Positions 8,117-18,169 of a DNA stretch of 64,000 nt are shown here, piece after piece. Origin of the DNA: Actinernus sp. WN-2022 (taxonomy: Eukaryota > Cnidaria > Anthozoa > Actiniaria > Actinernidae); assembly GCA_030867875.1 (NCBI GenBank), contig JAOWCC010000577.1, positions 91,493,740-91,557,739 on the forward strand, read 5' to 3'. The translations under genes were made by a program, and so were the position numbers. Each line of letters opens with the position of its first letter. The first letter of the stretch is position 1. The notes under the pieces are model-generated. The model made no database searches. It saw only the letters and a list, made by a program, of their open reading frames with translations, and had not been told where the DNA came from.

Positions 8117-11100
8117 ACTCATCCATATCTAAGTCTTTGTGACCATAGGCTAATGTATCGATTCCATTACTATAGATCCAACGCTTAGAGTCGAATGGTG
8201 ATAGAGAGATCTTATTCATATGAATACCATACATCCTGTGACCTTCACTTCGAAGCATATGCATTTCGTGGTGAAATACTTTCTTATCTTGTAAGCAATC
8301 TTTGTATTGTTCGTGACGAATACGATGTTTAACAACTGCCTTCTTGGTACCTTTGGCTTTCCTAATCTCGTCACCACCTACTTTCAAGATCGAGTATAGC
8401 TTCGATCGTAGTCCAACGTATTCAGCAATGGGAATACCTCCACATTCATCTTTCATTTTACCAAGTACTTTCTTGTTGGATATGTCATACAGAGGATGAT
8501 CCTTGCTGTAGTTGCTAGTATCGTATAGATGCTTATTGGTGGTAATGTCTGTATAGATGTCTTCTGTTTCAATGTGAAGTAATAGACTATCAGTGTCAGT
8601 ATATAGTAGATTACAACATTGCCCATACTGCCGCTTGAGATCGTTGTAGTAGAAGTCGTACATCAGATGTTTCGAGAGATCTAGAATCGACATTCCGACA
8701 TATACTGGACGGTTCAGTAGTAACTTACTTTTGTAATTGTGTACAGCGGCTAGATCGTTATCGAAGATCGTGGATCGGGCATAACTAGGCTTATTCAAGA
8801 GACGTTGTAGTTTGATTCCTTCTGAAGATCGCACTAGTTTGACATCTACACGTTTTCGTAGATTTTCCATTGTCTTACCAAATACGCTATTGTTCATTAG
8901 TTTGTAGAGATCCTGCTCGAAAGGGCTATTCGCTTGTTTTCGTAGTTCTGTATTCATTCTTATGTATGGCTCCATCCATGGCGATTGGTTGAATCGTAGT
9001 GCTCTGTGAATCTTCGTTAAACGCATTCCGAGAGATAGATACAGTTGTAGATTGCGGTAGTGGAGCACATATCGTTCTTTATCGTATAGGTTAGGTACGA
9101 GCTTTTCCACTTTCAAAGATCCGTTGCCTTTGTATAGTTTCTCAAATAAATCGATTTGATAATTTGATAGCCAACCTTTATTTACTTGTATTCTCTCGGG
9201 AGCTAGTGGATAGTCGTTGTGTAAGTCGTGGAGCTTTCGCGGATACTTAAGGTCGACTTCGAGGATGTATCCTACATCGGAATCGATTTCGTGTTGGGTA
9301 ATTCGTTCTTCCGTTGGTGTACACCACTCAAATCCTCCCGTTGGTAGATATTGGCTCATGGCCCAACCATATAGATTGTTGGCGTCGAGGTATATTATAT
9401 GGCTATTTGGCTTATCTGGATCAAAGTCGGGTACGTTGGGGTTGTTTGCTTTAGCATAACGGTGAGATACCATAGATATTCCGCCACGTAGACCTTTCTC
9501 GACGAATAGATGCATGTCATAGTCGGTTAATAATTCAAGTTCTACTCCAGTCTTCTTTAACAACGCATCCCACGAAAGTCCTGGACTCGTATAATAATGA
9601 GCTGGATCCAATCCATAGTTTTGCATACATGTCGCGCGGAAGTTCTCGAACACATCTGCTAGAAGAAGTACATCTGTTCGTAGGTAAAGGTCGTGGTAGT
9701 CTCCTAACGTTTTACAACTGAATGCCTCCCAAACTTTTAGTGCGTGTTCGTAGTCCTTGTTGGAGATGTCCTCTAGAGTTAGTTTACTATAGAATGCGTC
9801 TTTTGGTGGAAGAGAATTCTCTGTAAATCTATCCCAAGAATCCATGTACTCATACGGATAAACTCCTTTGCGTAGCAGCAACTTGGTTTTCTCTTGGCTC
9901 GATGTACATTTCATAGTTTGTAGGAACGTATCTGGTGATGAACTCGCTACCAATTTATTGAGGGATGAAAGTAGGAATTGCGCGCTGTCGATGAACCTTA
10001 GGTTTCCAAGTGAGAATGAAATGTATTTCTCCATATTGTTTGGAATACAAGAGATGGCGCCCTCTGTCTTTGAGATGGATTGCATCAATAGGTGAGAATC
10101 ATAACCACGTAAATTGTGGAATACGACTGGGATAGTAGGAAAGATACGTAATTTGAGATTACATGCGTTGTGTGCGGCACCCCGAAACTCTCCTGTGATG
10201 TGGCAATGATCGCGTACTCTATCTTTACCAAGAGGTTTCTGACAGATATGACAAATAGTTGACCTATCGTACTCCCTCTTGTTTTTCATTGACATACATA
10301 GTGGTTTGGCAATTTGGTCTTTTATCTTCGTTTCTTCTTCTTGTATACATCGTAGAAAGCGTTCGATAGTATCCTTACCTCGATATGGTACAGGTGGCTC
10401 GCTATGACCATCAGAACGTACGACTATGTAACAAAATCCACATGGAATATGTTCTTCTGTTTTAAATGTGTTCTTCGTGGGGTCTTGTCCTTCTATCTTA
10501 GTAGTTAAGGCCTCAAGATCTGCGTAGATAACGTAGGGAACTTTGAGCTGTTTGTGAATGTTCTGAAATGAGACTTTATTATTCTCATCGGTGGGCATTT
10601 CGATTCGAATGGCTCGATCGTTAATTCCGTTACATTCTGGGATGTGCTTCGCAAGGAGAGCTTCGTTGGAATATCCATGTAGGCATCGTTCGCAGAAGTG
10701 CTGCCTGTGGTCATGTTTTGTCTGATCGAATAGAAGGCGGTTGAAGTTCTTAATCAAGCAATAATGTTGTATACCGCTCTCTGGGCATTCTATAAGCAAG
10801 AGGTTAACGCGCTTGGAGAAAGTCTCCTTCGAGATGTGATGCACGATCAAGCACTTTTCTTTAGGGTCCCAACCATATACGTTGATAGAGATTTCGTTCT
10901 GCTTCTCGAAGCGCGGTATTTGTGAGATTGGTGTTGATGATTCTTCCACCCCATCAAATCCAAAACCATCGTCTTCTGGGTATTTCGATGTCCTCTGTGG
11001 ATCTTTTGCAGCTGGAAACTTAGCGGCGCGCATCGTCCAACGAAAACAGCGGTTGTCGGAGTTTTTCACATTGATTACGGCTTTCTTATTCGCGATTTCT

Positions 11101-11552
11101 TTAGGTAGTGGTAAATACGAACCTCCGCGTAGTGGTTGATATCGAGCAATGTTCACCCATAGAATGTTGACTTTATCTATGACCCAGTTCGATCCTCTAC
11201 TGATCCACTTCTCGATGTAGTTATAAATCTGAGCATGTTCTTCTACTATTACTCCGCGGGTATCGGAACGGTTGGTCAGAACTTTTTGTGAACTGCGAAA
11301 TGTGATTGTATCGTATACCGGGCCCTCGGGTTTATCGAGACGGAGAGTTATATTCAAAGCTAACTGAACCTTAATACTATTTAAGTCTTGTAGCTCTTCA
11401 TCGATCTTTTCGGTAGTCTGCTTTCGCACGCCAGATAGGAAAGCAGCTGGGTCTGCTCCTAGAGGATTGCTATCTGGAATGTCCATCTTCCATCCTCGTA
11501 AATAGCCCTTAAGACCAGGTCCTTGAATGAACGTTAGTATATGATTAGCCAT
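8094..11552 (-). CDS. polB: Protein-primed family B DNA polymerase, complete
   Basis: 1152 residues, uninterrupted. Readable elements: a C2H2-like zinc motif (C287, C290, H303, C307); exonuclease motif I YADLEA (D345, E347); a second Cys/His cluster (C434, C437, H449, C450, H461, C464) inserted in the exonuclease; motif II HNLRGYDSH (479-487); motif III near D626-D632; palm motif A LDANNLYG (D722); motif B NNSVFGKTMEN (from N886); motif C YTDTDS (D985, D987). The N-terminal 280 residues are less conserved and could carry the terminal-protein function, which is inference. ATG 11552 is preceded on its strand by ATAATATAATATACC. It copies the element genome from protein-primed ends. The start lies about 65 bp inside the right palindrome. 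Confidence 0.93.
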   Translation of the reverse strand: MANHILTFIQGPGLKGYLRGWKMDIPDSNPLGADPAAFLSGVRKQTTEKIDEELQDLNSIKVQLALNITLRLDKPEGPVYDTITFRSSQKVLTNRSDTRGVIVEEHAQIYNYIEKWISRGSNWVIDKVNILWVNIARYQPLRGGSYLPLPKEIANKKAVINVKNSDNRCFRWTMRAAKFPAAKDPQRTSKYPEDDGFGFDGVEESSTPISQIPRFEKQNEISINVYGWDPKEKCLIVHHISKETFSKRVNLLLIECPESGIQHYCLIKNFNRLLFDQTKHDHRQHFCERCLHGYSNEALLAKHIPECNGINDRAIRIEMPTDENNKVSFQNIHKQLKVPYVIYADLEALTTKIEGQDPTKNTFKTEEHIPCGFCYIVVRSDGHSEPPVPYRGKDTIERFLRCIQEEETKIKDQIAKPLCMSMKNKREYDRSTICHICQKPLGKDRVRDHCHITGEFRGAAHNACNLKLRIFPTIPVVFHNLRGYDSHLLMQSISKTEGAISCIPNNMEKYISFSLGNLRFIDSAQFLLSSLNKLVASSSPDTFLQTMKCTSSQEKTKLLLRKGVYPYEYMDSWDRFTENSLPPKDAFYSKLTLEDISNKDYEHALKVWEAFSCKTLGDYHDLYLRTDVLLLADVFENFRATCMQNYGLDPAHYYTSPGLSWDALLKKTGVELELLTDYDMHLFVEKGLRGGISMVSHRYAKANNPNVPDFDPDKPNSHIIYLDANNLYGWAMSQYLPTGGFEWCTPTEERITQHEIDSDVGYILEVDLKYPRKLHDLHNDYPLAPERIQVNKGWLSNYQIDLFEKLYKGNGSLKVEKLVPNLYDKERYVLHYRNLQLYLSLGMRLTKIHRALRFNQSPWMEPYIRMNTELRKQANSPFEQDLYKLMNNSVFGKTMENLRKRVDVKLVRSSEGIKLQRLLNKPSYARSTIFDNDLAAVHNYKSKLLLNRPVYVGMSILDLSKHLMYDFYYNDLKRQYGQCCNLLYTDTDSLLLHIETEDIYTDITTNKHLYDTSNYSKDHPLYDISNKKVLGKMKDECGGIPIAEYVGLRSKLYSILKVGGDEIRKAKGTKKAVVKHRIRHEQYKDCLQDKKVFHHEMHMLRSEGHRMYGIHMNKISLSPFDSKRWIYSNGIDTLAYGHKDLDMDEFIYELLS

Positions 11553-11615
11553 GGTATATTATATTATCCTTCCTCTAATAGAGCTTCAAAGTGCGTTGAG
11601 GTGGACTATGGCCTA

Positions 11616-11813
11616 TAGTAGTATATAAACTGCCGGGTTCTGGCGAAGCTTGAACGTTGTATTATTGCAATCCTTGCTCGATAACTCCAGAACCACAGCG
11701 AATTGTTCGAATGCTGAAGTAGAACAATTCGCTGTGGTTCTGGGGTTATCGAGCAAGGATTGCAACAATATAACGTTCAAGCTGCGCCAGAACCGGCAGT
11801 TCATATACTACTA
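11616..11813. repeat. Right terminal palindrome of the Polinton-like element
   Basis: Left arm 11616-11708 (93 bp) and right arm 11722-11813 (92 bp) are near-perfect inverse copies, with a few mismatches and one extra G, around a 13-base loop (11709-11721). The bases of the stem carry AGTAGTAT and ATACTACT, as at the left hairpin, but the rest of the sequence is unrelated to the left end. It may be a hairpin telomere captured at integration, or two abutting inverted copies of a terminal repeat. Confidence 0.9.
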
Positions 11814-12470
11814 GGATCAATACTTACTTTCTTAAAGAAGCATTTATGTAACTTAACTAAAAATTGTTTTATGAATTATGTGTTAATTATAACAATTAGT
11901 ATATACATTATTACTTAGTTATTGATATGTAATATTCACATGAATTGTATATGGTTTTATCCATTATAAACGCATTGAGGTGTATGCTAAATGCGTATCT
12001 AAAACTAATTATTATTTTTAGAATGTGTTTCCTTCGAGTTAGTTTCCGCTAGCCAATCACAAGCGTTTGCCTAATTGTAATTCAAATGATTAATGATGTT
12101 GCAGCCATGTTGGTTGGCCAAACAAGAGAAGCTAACGAGGCATTTTTGTTGACAACATTCCGCTATGGAAGCGAACAACGCGATGTGAAATCTAAAAATA
12201 ACCCGGTCTGTAAAAACGCTGCATCACGAATAGATGACAGATGGACGCTTCTGGTAATGGCTGCTGCTTAAGCTTAAAGCTTGATAAGCTTATGGCCTCT
12301 CTTAGTGTAACCGTAACTCCTGAAGTCATTTAAAGAAGGATGTATAAAGTATAGAACGAAGTATGTAGCCGTGAAACTAACTGCCACCGCGGTCCGCAGT
12401 CCCAAAGTTGGTGAATTCCAATTAGTGTAAGTTTTGATCGGATCGACCACTCACTGAATAAACTCATAAA
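11814..12470. other. AT-rich sequence, no gene seen
   Basis: Directly right of the Polinton-like element. Short frames (e.g. 12086-12271) show no domain or coding bias. No match to the element genes. Confidence 0.6.
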
Positions 12471-12805
12471 GATATTGTATTTCTAAGTGGAAAAGAAATG
12501 AGCTCTATGGACCACCTCTCCCCTTAAACTTTTGAAGCTGTATTTCTAAGTGGCCACGCGAATGCTCACTGAGCTCTATGTACTACCCCTCCCCTTCAAC
12601 TTCAAAAGTTGACGGTGAAGGGTGGTCCATATAGCTCACTGCGTATCTGCGTAGCCACTAAAACCTACAGCTTCAAACGTTTATGAGGAGGGGGTAGTCC
12701 ACTGCGTATCCGTGTTGCCAGTAAAACAAACAGCTTCAACAGTTTAGGGGGAGGGGGTGGTCCATAGTCATAGAGCTCACTGCGTATCCGCGTAGCCGGC
12801 TACGC
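12471..12805. repeat. Cluster of inverted and direct short repeats
   Basis: Variants of a unit containing GAGCTCTATGGACCACC, CTCCCCTTAAAC and TATTTCTAAGTGG occur twice on the plus strand (from about 12476) and three times inverted (from about 12604, 12668 and 12729). The result is a foldable cluster with internal GCGTAGCC/GGCTACGC pairs. Probably remnants of a foldback transposon family. Confidence 0.6.
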
Positions 12806-13176
12806 GGTGAAGCTTTCGAGTGTCGTAATAGGATCAACCACTCAATCCGAGTCCGATCCGTCGCACTTATTTTGAAATAAAGCGTTTTGTAGATGATTAA
12901 TGAGCCGTCGTGCCGAACAAACGACGACTGCTCGATTAAAGTTGGTTTGCTTTTCATGGTGTTGTGTACCTTCACCCTCTGTGAGAGTACGAGACTATAA
13001 GCCCTCTGAATCGACAAGTTTGCTCACACTTAAAAAAGGTACGTGTGTGTGTGTTCTTTGAACACACTTTGAGATCAACTTTCACGAACTAGACTTTAGC
13101 CCGCTTAATCGGCAAACGTTTATATCACACTTGCATTTGAAAAAACAGTTGTGTTCTTTGAATATATAGTTAACAC

Positions 13177-13333
13177 AGGGCCGTAGCATGCCCTGAAAAA
13201 CTGGGGGGGCACAAAGTCATTTCGCAACCTAACCCCTGGGTTTCCGAGGGGGCCAGGTACCTTGTTTGTTTGTTTTTGGAAAACATTTGGGGGGGCACGA
13301 GCTCCCCCGGCCCCTAAGGGCGCTACGGCCCTG
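13177..13333. mobile_element. 157-bp MITE with 5-bp target duplication
   Basis: Inverted ends CAGGGCCGTAGC and GCTACGGCCCTG, flanked on both sides by TAACA (13172-13176 and 13334-13338). The inside has G-rich blocks (GGGGGGGCAC twice). Too short to code; a non-autonomous DNA transposon of unassigned superfamily. Confidence 0.8.
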
Positions 13334-13338
13334 TAACA

Positions 13339-14040
13339 AGAAGCGCTTTGAGATAAGTCTTTCACGAGACTGAGCCGCCGAATCGCTCACTGTTTTGAAT
13401 TCAAAGCAAGCTGGTTTGAAAAGTGAACATCAAAACTAACAGAACAACATTAAATCGCAAGGGCATCATAAATTAATGCGATTTTTGAAATCCTCAGTTT
13501 CTCAAGGTTTTGTATGCTCGAGAAGTGAAACTAGCAAAGCATTTTAGAAACGAGCTGACTTGTGACTGTACCATGCCTGGACTCAGAACTTAAGTTTCTC
13601 TAACTCATCAATAATTCATCAGGTGAATACAATTGTAATCTGCATGACCATGACGAGTGTTTAGAAATCGTTTCCAAATACAGTTCTCATTTCAAGACTT
13701 ACATCGCTAATTTTATAATTAAAGTGGAGTTTGAGAAGCCATGTAAAACACTCGGAGCTTGTTTTAGAAGCGAGTTTCTAAATACAGTGAGATGGGTTGA
13801 AAACCTCGGCTTTGCCTCGGTTCAGTTCAACCCCGTCTCATCGCCTGCAAAATAGCTCCTCATTTTATACAATAATACGCTAAATGTTGGTCTGTAGTCG
13901 TCATTTTATGCGACTGGGCCAGTCGAATAAAACGACAAGTTCGACACTGATTCAAACATCGAACTTTTCAAGTACCGAATCTAATATAAACATTATGGTT
14001 ACCCACAATTCTACTCTTTCGGGCTAAATGTCATTCGCAT
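13339..14040. other. No gene seen
   Basis: AT-rich intergenic sequence with a few short inverted stretches (GGGTTGAA and TTCAACCC around 13795-13835). No coding frame supported. Confidence 0.5.
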
Positions 14041-14292
14041 CATAGTTAATAGAATGGAATGGTTATGAAACTCGGGGACCTTCTTTGTTATATGTCTTTG
14101 TTAGCTTTTTTCAACCACTACCGTGCACAAAACAATAGAAATTCCAACATGTTCAGTAATGAATCAGCCAATAGAAACGTGTGAGTTCAGTCCGGCAGGG
14201 AACGCTAATGAACTATGTCCGTGCACAATCTTACCCCCGTCCAACATAAATCGCAGCGCCTTTGTTAGGGTTTCCTCACCATTCCATTTTAT
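14041..14292. mobile_element. MITE of the CATAGTTAATAG family, copy 1
   Basis: Begins CATAGTTAATAGAATGGAAT. The right end is degraded (ATTCCATTTTATAAA). Shares most of its length with copies at 15648-15877 and 46625-46907, including TTTTTTCAACCACTACCGTG and a run near CGCAGCGCCTTTGTTAG. Confidence 0.75.
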
Positions 14293-14850
14293 AAATAAGA
14301 ATACCACTAGCGAACAGGCGCAGTTCATGTCAGATGCGATTCAGCTAGCTCCGCAGTCTGTTCTCCACGACCATGGCTCAATTACAAGTCCCACGTGCAG
14401 CCCAAGGCGGTGCAGTCGCAGAACAGCGTCCTCTTTTGGATAGAGTCGTTGCTGCACAAGAACTCCTGCCCCGTCCCTCGTCCTGACCCTATCCTCCTAC
14501 CAGCCGCCAGCTCAGCTTCAGGTTTTAATCTTTATTTCGTATTTATTCCCTTATTTATCTTCGCTTTCCCCTTCGGTTCCCTGCCTTTTTCTACTTCCCT
14601 TTCCCTCCCAGTTCGGTTTTGTGTGCACGGGCTGAGTAGCCAGGGCTGAGTAGCCAGTTATAGTTAATTTGTACGTGCTTGGCCTCACAAATTCGAATTG
14701 TGCAGTTGCTGGATAATTTTATTCCCTTTTTCTACCTGTACGGTTTTGCATGCACGTTGGGCTGAGTAGCCAGGGCTGAGCAGCCAGTTATAGTTGTGTT
14801 TGTGTCTAGGTTAGGGATTAGGTAATCGAGGGGTCAGCTTTTGAAGTATG
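14293..14850. other. Intergenic; duplicated GGGCTGAGTAGCC block
   Basis: GGGCTGAGTAGCCAG followed by GGCTGAGYAGCCAGTTATAG occurs at about 14629-14662 and again at about 14759-14793. A 37-codon ATG frame at about 14372 (MAQLQVPRAAQG start) has no recognisable domain and is left uncalled. Confidence 0.5.
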
Positions 14851-15540
14851 CTCAGGGGCATTAAGGCATGTGTCTCAAACTATTCCAATATGGCCGCTGC
14901 AAATCAAGAGGGGGTGGTCTATCTCGTCGTGCTTGTTAGATATAGTCTCTACACTTTTACAGATTCCATAAAGTCACAACCTTAATACATTTTTGTGACA
15001 GTTTCCATGGAAACGTGTAATGTGACCTTTGAACTCTAATTTTAAAGAAAATTGGGAAAAGCCTCCTGGAGGTCGGTAAAATTTGTTACTAATACAGTGG
15101 ATATTTTCATGCAAGTGAATCAAGGTTAATGCACACGTTGCTGCTCCAATTTGAAAAGTTGGTTATTTTAAGGGGAAGGTAATTTAAGGCAAGTGTGAAA
15201 TTTGATATTCTAAAGTTTCCACCGAATTAGCGAACATTCCAATAATAACCAACTTTTCAAATTGGAGCACCGAAGTGTGTCCTAACCTTGATTCATTTAC
15301 ATGAAATTATCTACTATATCAACAACTTTTACCGACCTCCAGGAGGCTTTTCCCAATTTTCCTTAAAGTTCAAAGGTCACATTACACGTTTCCATGGAGA
15401 CTGTCACAAAAATATGTTAAGGTTGTGACTATCAAATCTGTCAAAGTGTCAAGATTATATCTCACAAGCACAAAGAGATAGACCACCCCCTCTTGATTTG
15501 CGGCGGCCATATTGGAGACCCATGCCTTAACGCCCCTGAG
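14851..15540. mobile_element. 690-bp foldback element
   Basis: Begins CTCAGGGGCATTAAGGCATG and ends with the near inverse, CATGCCTTAACGCCCCTGAG. The arms run about 330 bp each way (14851-15180 and 15225-15540) with scattered mismatches, leaving a centre of under 60 bp. No coding capacity. A long-inverted-repeat MITE. Confidence 0.85.
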
Positions 15541-15647
15541 TGGGTATATCGCTGGGGGTTTGTGGTTTAGACCCTATAACTTGCATTCCCTTGTCGCTGT
15601 CGCCTTTTTCCATTCTTATTTGATGAGCGTGAAAGGGAGTGTCGCAT

Positions 15648-15877
15648 CATAGTTAATAGAATGGAATGGTTATGAAACTCGGGGACCTTCTTTGTTATAT
15701 GTCTTTGTTAGCTTTTTTCAACCACTACCGTGCACAAAACATAATAGAAATTCCAACATGTTACTATGTCCGTGCACAATCTTTTGTCTTACCCCTGTCC
15801 AACATAAATCGCAGCGCCTTTGTTAGCCCTTTTGAAGTTTGCCGGGTTTCCTGAATCATTCCATTCTATTAACAATG
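15648..15877. mobile_element. MITE of the CATAGTTAATAG family, copy 2
   Basis: Starts CATAGTTAATAGAATGG and ends CCATTCTATTAACAATG, the inverse with one change. The left 90 bp are nearly identical to copy 1. An internal CCGGGTTTCC block matches the inverse of copy 3. Confidence 0.8.
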
Positions 15878-16020
15878 TTCTCATGCAGTACTTCCAGTGT
15901 TATTAAAGATAATCATCATTCATACCTGTCCCTGTAGGTGTGTCTGTGTGTATCCGAATGATCATGAGTGCGTGGTGTGAGTATGGACGAAAAAGACATC
16001 TCAGTCGCACAGATCGATAC

Positions 16021-16345
16021 TGGTGTATAATTAATAATTATTCACCGAAGTGGAGGTGAATGGTGGTGGATATTTACCGAGTCGCTTCGGCGAGGTCTAT
16101 ATCCACCACTATTCACCAACACTCCGGTGAATAATTGTTTTAGCATATACCACACTCTAGGTGAATAGCCAGCACCAAATAGTTATTTTATTTTCTGTCA
16201 AATGGAGAAAAACTCGCGCGAGTTGATCGCTGCTTCGCTCGGAGGTGAATATGAAATCATATTCACTGTTTGGGTAGCCAATCAGAGCGCGCGAGAAGTC
16301 ATATTCACTGGTGTGGTATATACTAATAGGTTGTATTGTATTATA
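16021..16345. mobile_element. Palindromic MITE
   Basis: 16037-16137 is an imperfect palindrome: TTATTCACCGAAGTGGAGG and GGTGGTGGATAT with their inverses around a GTCGCTTCGGCGA centre. Further right, CATATACCACAC (16144) is inverted as GTGTGGTATATAC (16311), with CGCGCGAG and GCGCGCGA between. A nested or compound non-autonomous element. Confidence 0.65.
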
Positions 16346-17455
16346 CAGCACTCACCCACACATAATAATCATAACTTTCTGACACAATCTCTGGTGCTCC
16401 TTTCAACTCTCGCCAACTAGTGTCAGTGTTGCTATTTATACAAAGGGTTACATATCTAACTATGGTCTACATTCATCAGTTTACTTACACAGAATTAGAA
16501 AAGAAAATAGCCACATTATTTACATTGAAAACATTCGGCTGAAAACTCATATCAACTTACACAGAATCAGAAAAAAAAATAGCCATAATATTTCCAGGCA
16601 GCCAGTTTTACTAGTTGATTTATTTATTTTGAGGTCGGGATGCTAACAAAATCACGCGCACACACAAACTATAACTACTGACTGTTCAAACTACTAGAAT
16701 CACACACGCAATATACAAAGTATACAAACATACAGCAGTACATTTAATAACTAACAAGAAGCTGCATGCAGCTTGAATTCCGGCGTATGTTTTGTAACGC
16801 GGACGATCTCATATACCTGCGTGTTTGGCACATTCAACGCATACTCAGATGCGAAAGTACGCACACACAATCGATCTCATCTAAAACTCCACGAGTCAGA
16901 ACACGAGTGAACACCAGTAGAACACGAGCGACTTCAAGTAAGCCAGGGTACCCTAGGATAACACAGATAGCCCAAAACTACTAGGATCCAAATATCCCTT
17001 TTGCCTCGATGTTGTATGCTTTTTAAGTCGTGATTTTCTCTAAACTAGGATCCAAATACTATTAGGAACTGAACTATAACTCCATGCACACGAGTCAGAA
17101 CATGAGTGCACTAGTGCTGATGATTTTATGATCAAGGAAAATGCATACTAATCAGCTTGCATTGGGCTCCCTGTGCGTTTCCAAGCGATGTTGGACCGTT
17201 TGGTCAACCTCGTTCCCAGGTATTCAACAGTCCATAATTTTTGCTGAATCCAGTAAAAACCGAGTGAACCTGTGATCGAATATTCTTTTGGCTTTTTGCT
17301 GTATTGTGCTTTTGCTGTACAATACAAAAAATACAAACCCCAAGATGCTATAAATCATACCTGAAAGGTTGAAGAGAAACATTTGTGTCTTGTGGGAGTA
17401 TTCATTTACACATTTTTCATTATTCTTTTAGCCAACTCTCGTTATTCATTATTCC
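16346..17455. other. No gene seen
   Basis: AT-rich intergenic sequence with CA-rich stretches. The near-identical phrase ACACAGAAT(T/C)AGAAAA occurs at about 16488 and 16559, and AACTAGGATCCAAATA recurs near 16978 and 17044. Short frames lack domain signal. Confidence 0.5.
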
Positions 17456-18057
17456 TTAAAGTGCCCCTACGATCAAATTTTGACATATCAATGTTTTTGC
17501 ATATTCATAAAGTAGAGTTCATATATTATTACCAGTTCAAATTGTTTTTCGATACAACGACAGGAAGTCTTATTTTTTTAGCTCCGAATATTGAATCTAC
17601 ACGTCCGCCATTACTGGAAGCCGTGCCCTTTGTTCAGCTTTAAACAAAGGTTTATTCACCGGAAATGATGTCATACACTTAACGCTCGCCTGCAGAACAC
17701 AACGCCTGGAGGCATATTTCTACTAAAAACGTCTTCACGTACATAAGAAGAAAGTTATATTTATCTTTGCGAGGTTGGCTACTTTTTTATGCACGCTATT
17801 TCGCGCCACGAGGTTGTCGTGTTAAGTGTATGACATCACTTCCGGTGAATAAACCTTTGTTTAAAGCTGAACAAAGGGCACGGCTTCCAGCAATGGCGGT
17901 CAGGATTTTACCGGTAAACTCTCCTAAAATTTGTGGTTTAAGATGCCCATTTGGGAATATTTTTTACTATTTCGGATATTTCTAATACTGATTGACCTAT
18001 AGACACTGAAAAAGTGGCAAATCGAAATGGTAAATTTTCGTCGTAGTGGCACTTTAA
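17456..18057. mobile_element. TTAA-flanked non-autonomous transposon
   Basis: TTAA at 17456-17459 and 18054-18057 bounds ends AGTGCCCCTACGA and TCGTAGTGGCACT. Strong internal inverted repeats lie near 17605-17690 and 17815-17890 (GCCCTTTGTTCAGC, TTTATTCACCGG and inverses). TTAA duplication is typical of piggyBac-type insertion. The flanking host sequence (ATTCATTATTCC) lines up on both sides. Confidence 0.7.
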
Positions 18058-18169
18058 GTTCCAAACACAAATATTCATTATTCCTACCAATGTTTTAGCC
18101 ATTATTCATTATTCCGCTTCCACCCCTCACACAATTAATCTACCAATATTGATCAGATATTATTCTACA

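Larger units (their letters stand above)
1971..11812. mobile_element. Compact Polinton/Maverick-like element with hairpin ends
   Basis: About 9.84 kb holding integrase, protein-primed PolB, A32-like ATPase, a capsid candidate and five further ORFs, several with membrane segments. That gene set is the Polinton/adintovirus/polinton-like-virus signature. The proposed limits are AGTAGTAT at 1971 and its complement ATACTACT ending at 11812. The same octamers also close the inner side of each terminal palindrome (2066-2073 and 11617-11624). No 6-bp target duplication is visible at these limits, so the exact ends are inferred. It is shorter than usual Polintons, generally 15-20 kb, and no adenovirus-like protease was recognised. 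Frames are intact, which suggests recent integration or continuing function. Confidence 0.75.

Noticed and set aside
8094..11552. Plus-strand frames within the polymerase gene (e.g. 9217-9459, 9868-10095, 10882-11139)
   Set aside because: Shadows of the minus-strand PolB frame, without domains or start context.
14123..14649. Overlapping ORFs at 14123-14443 and 14395-14649 and a 37-codon frame at 14372
   Set aside because: The first lies partly in a MITE; none shows a domain or splice context.
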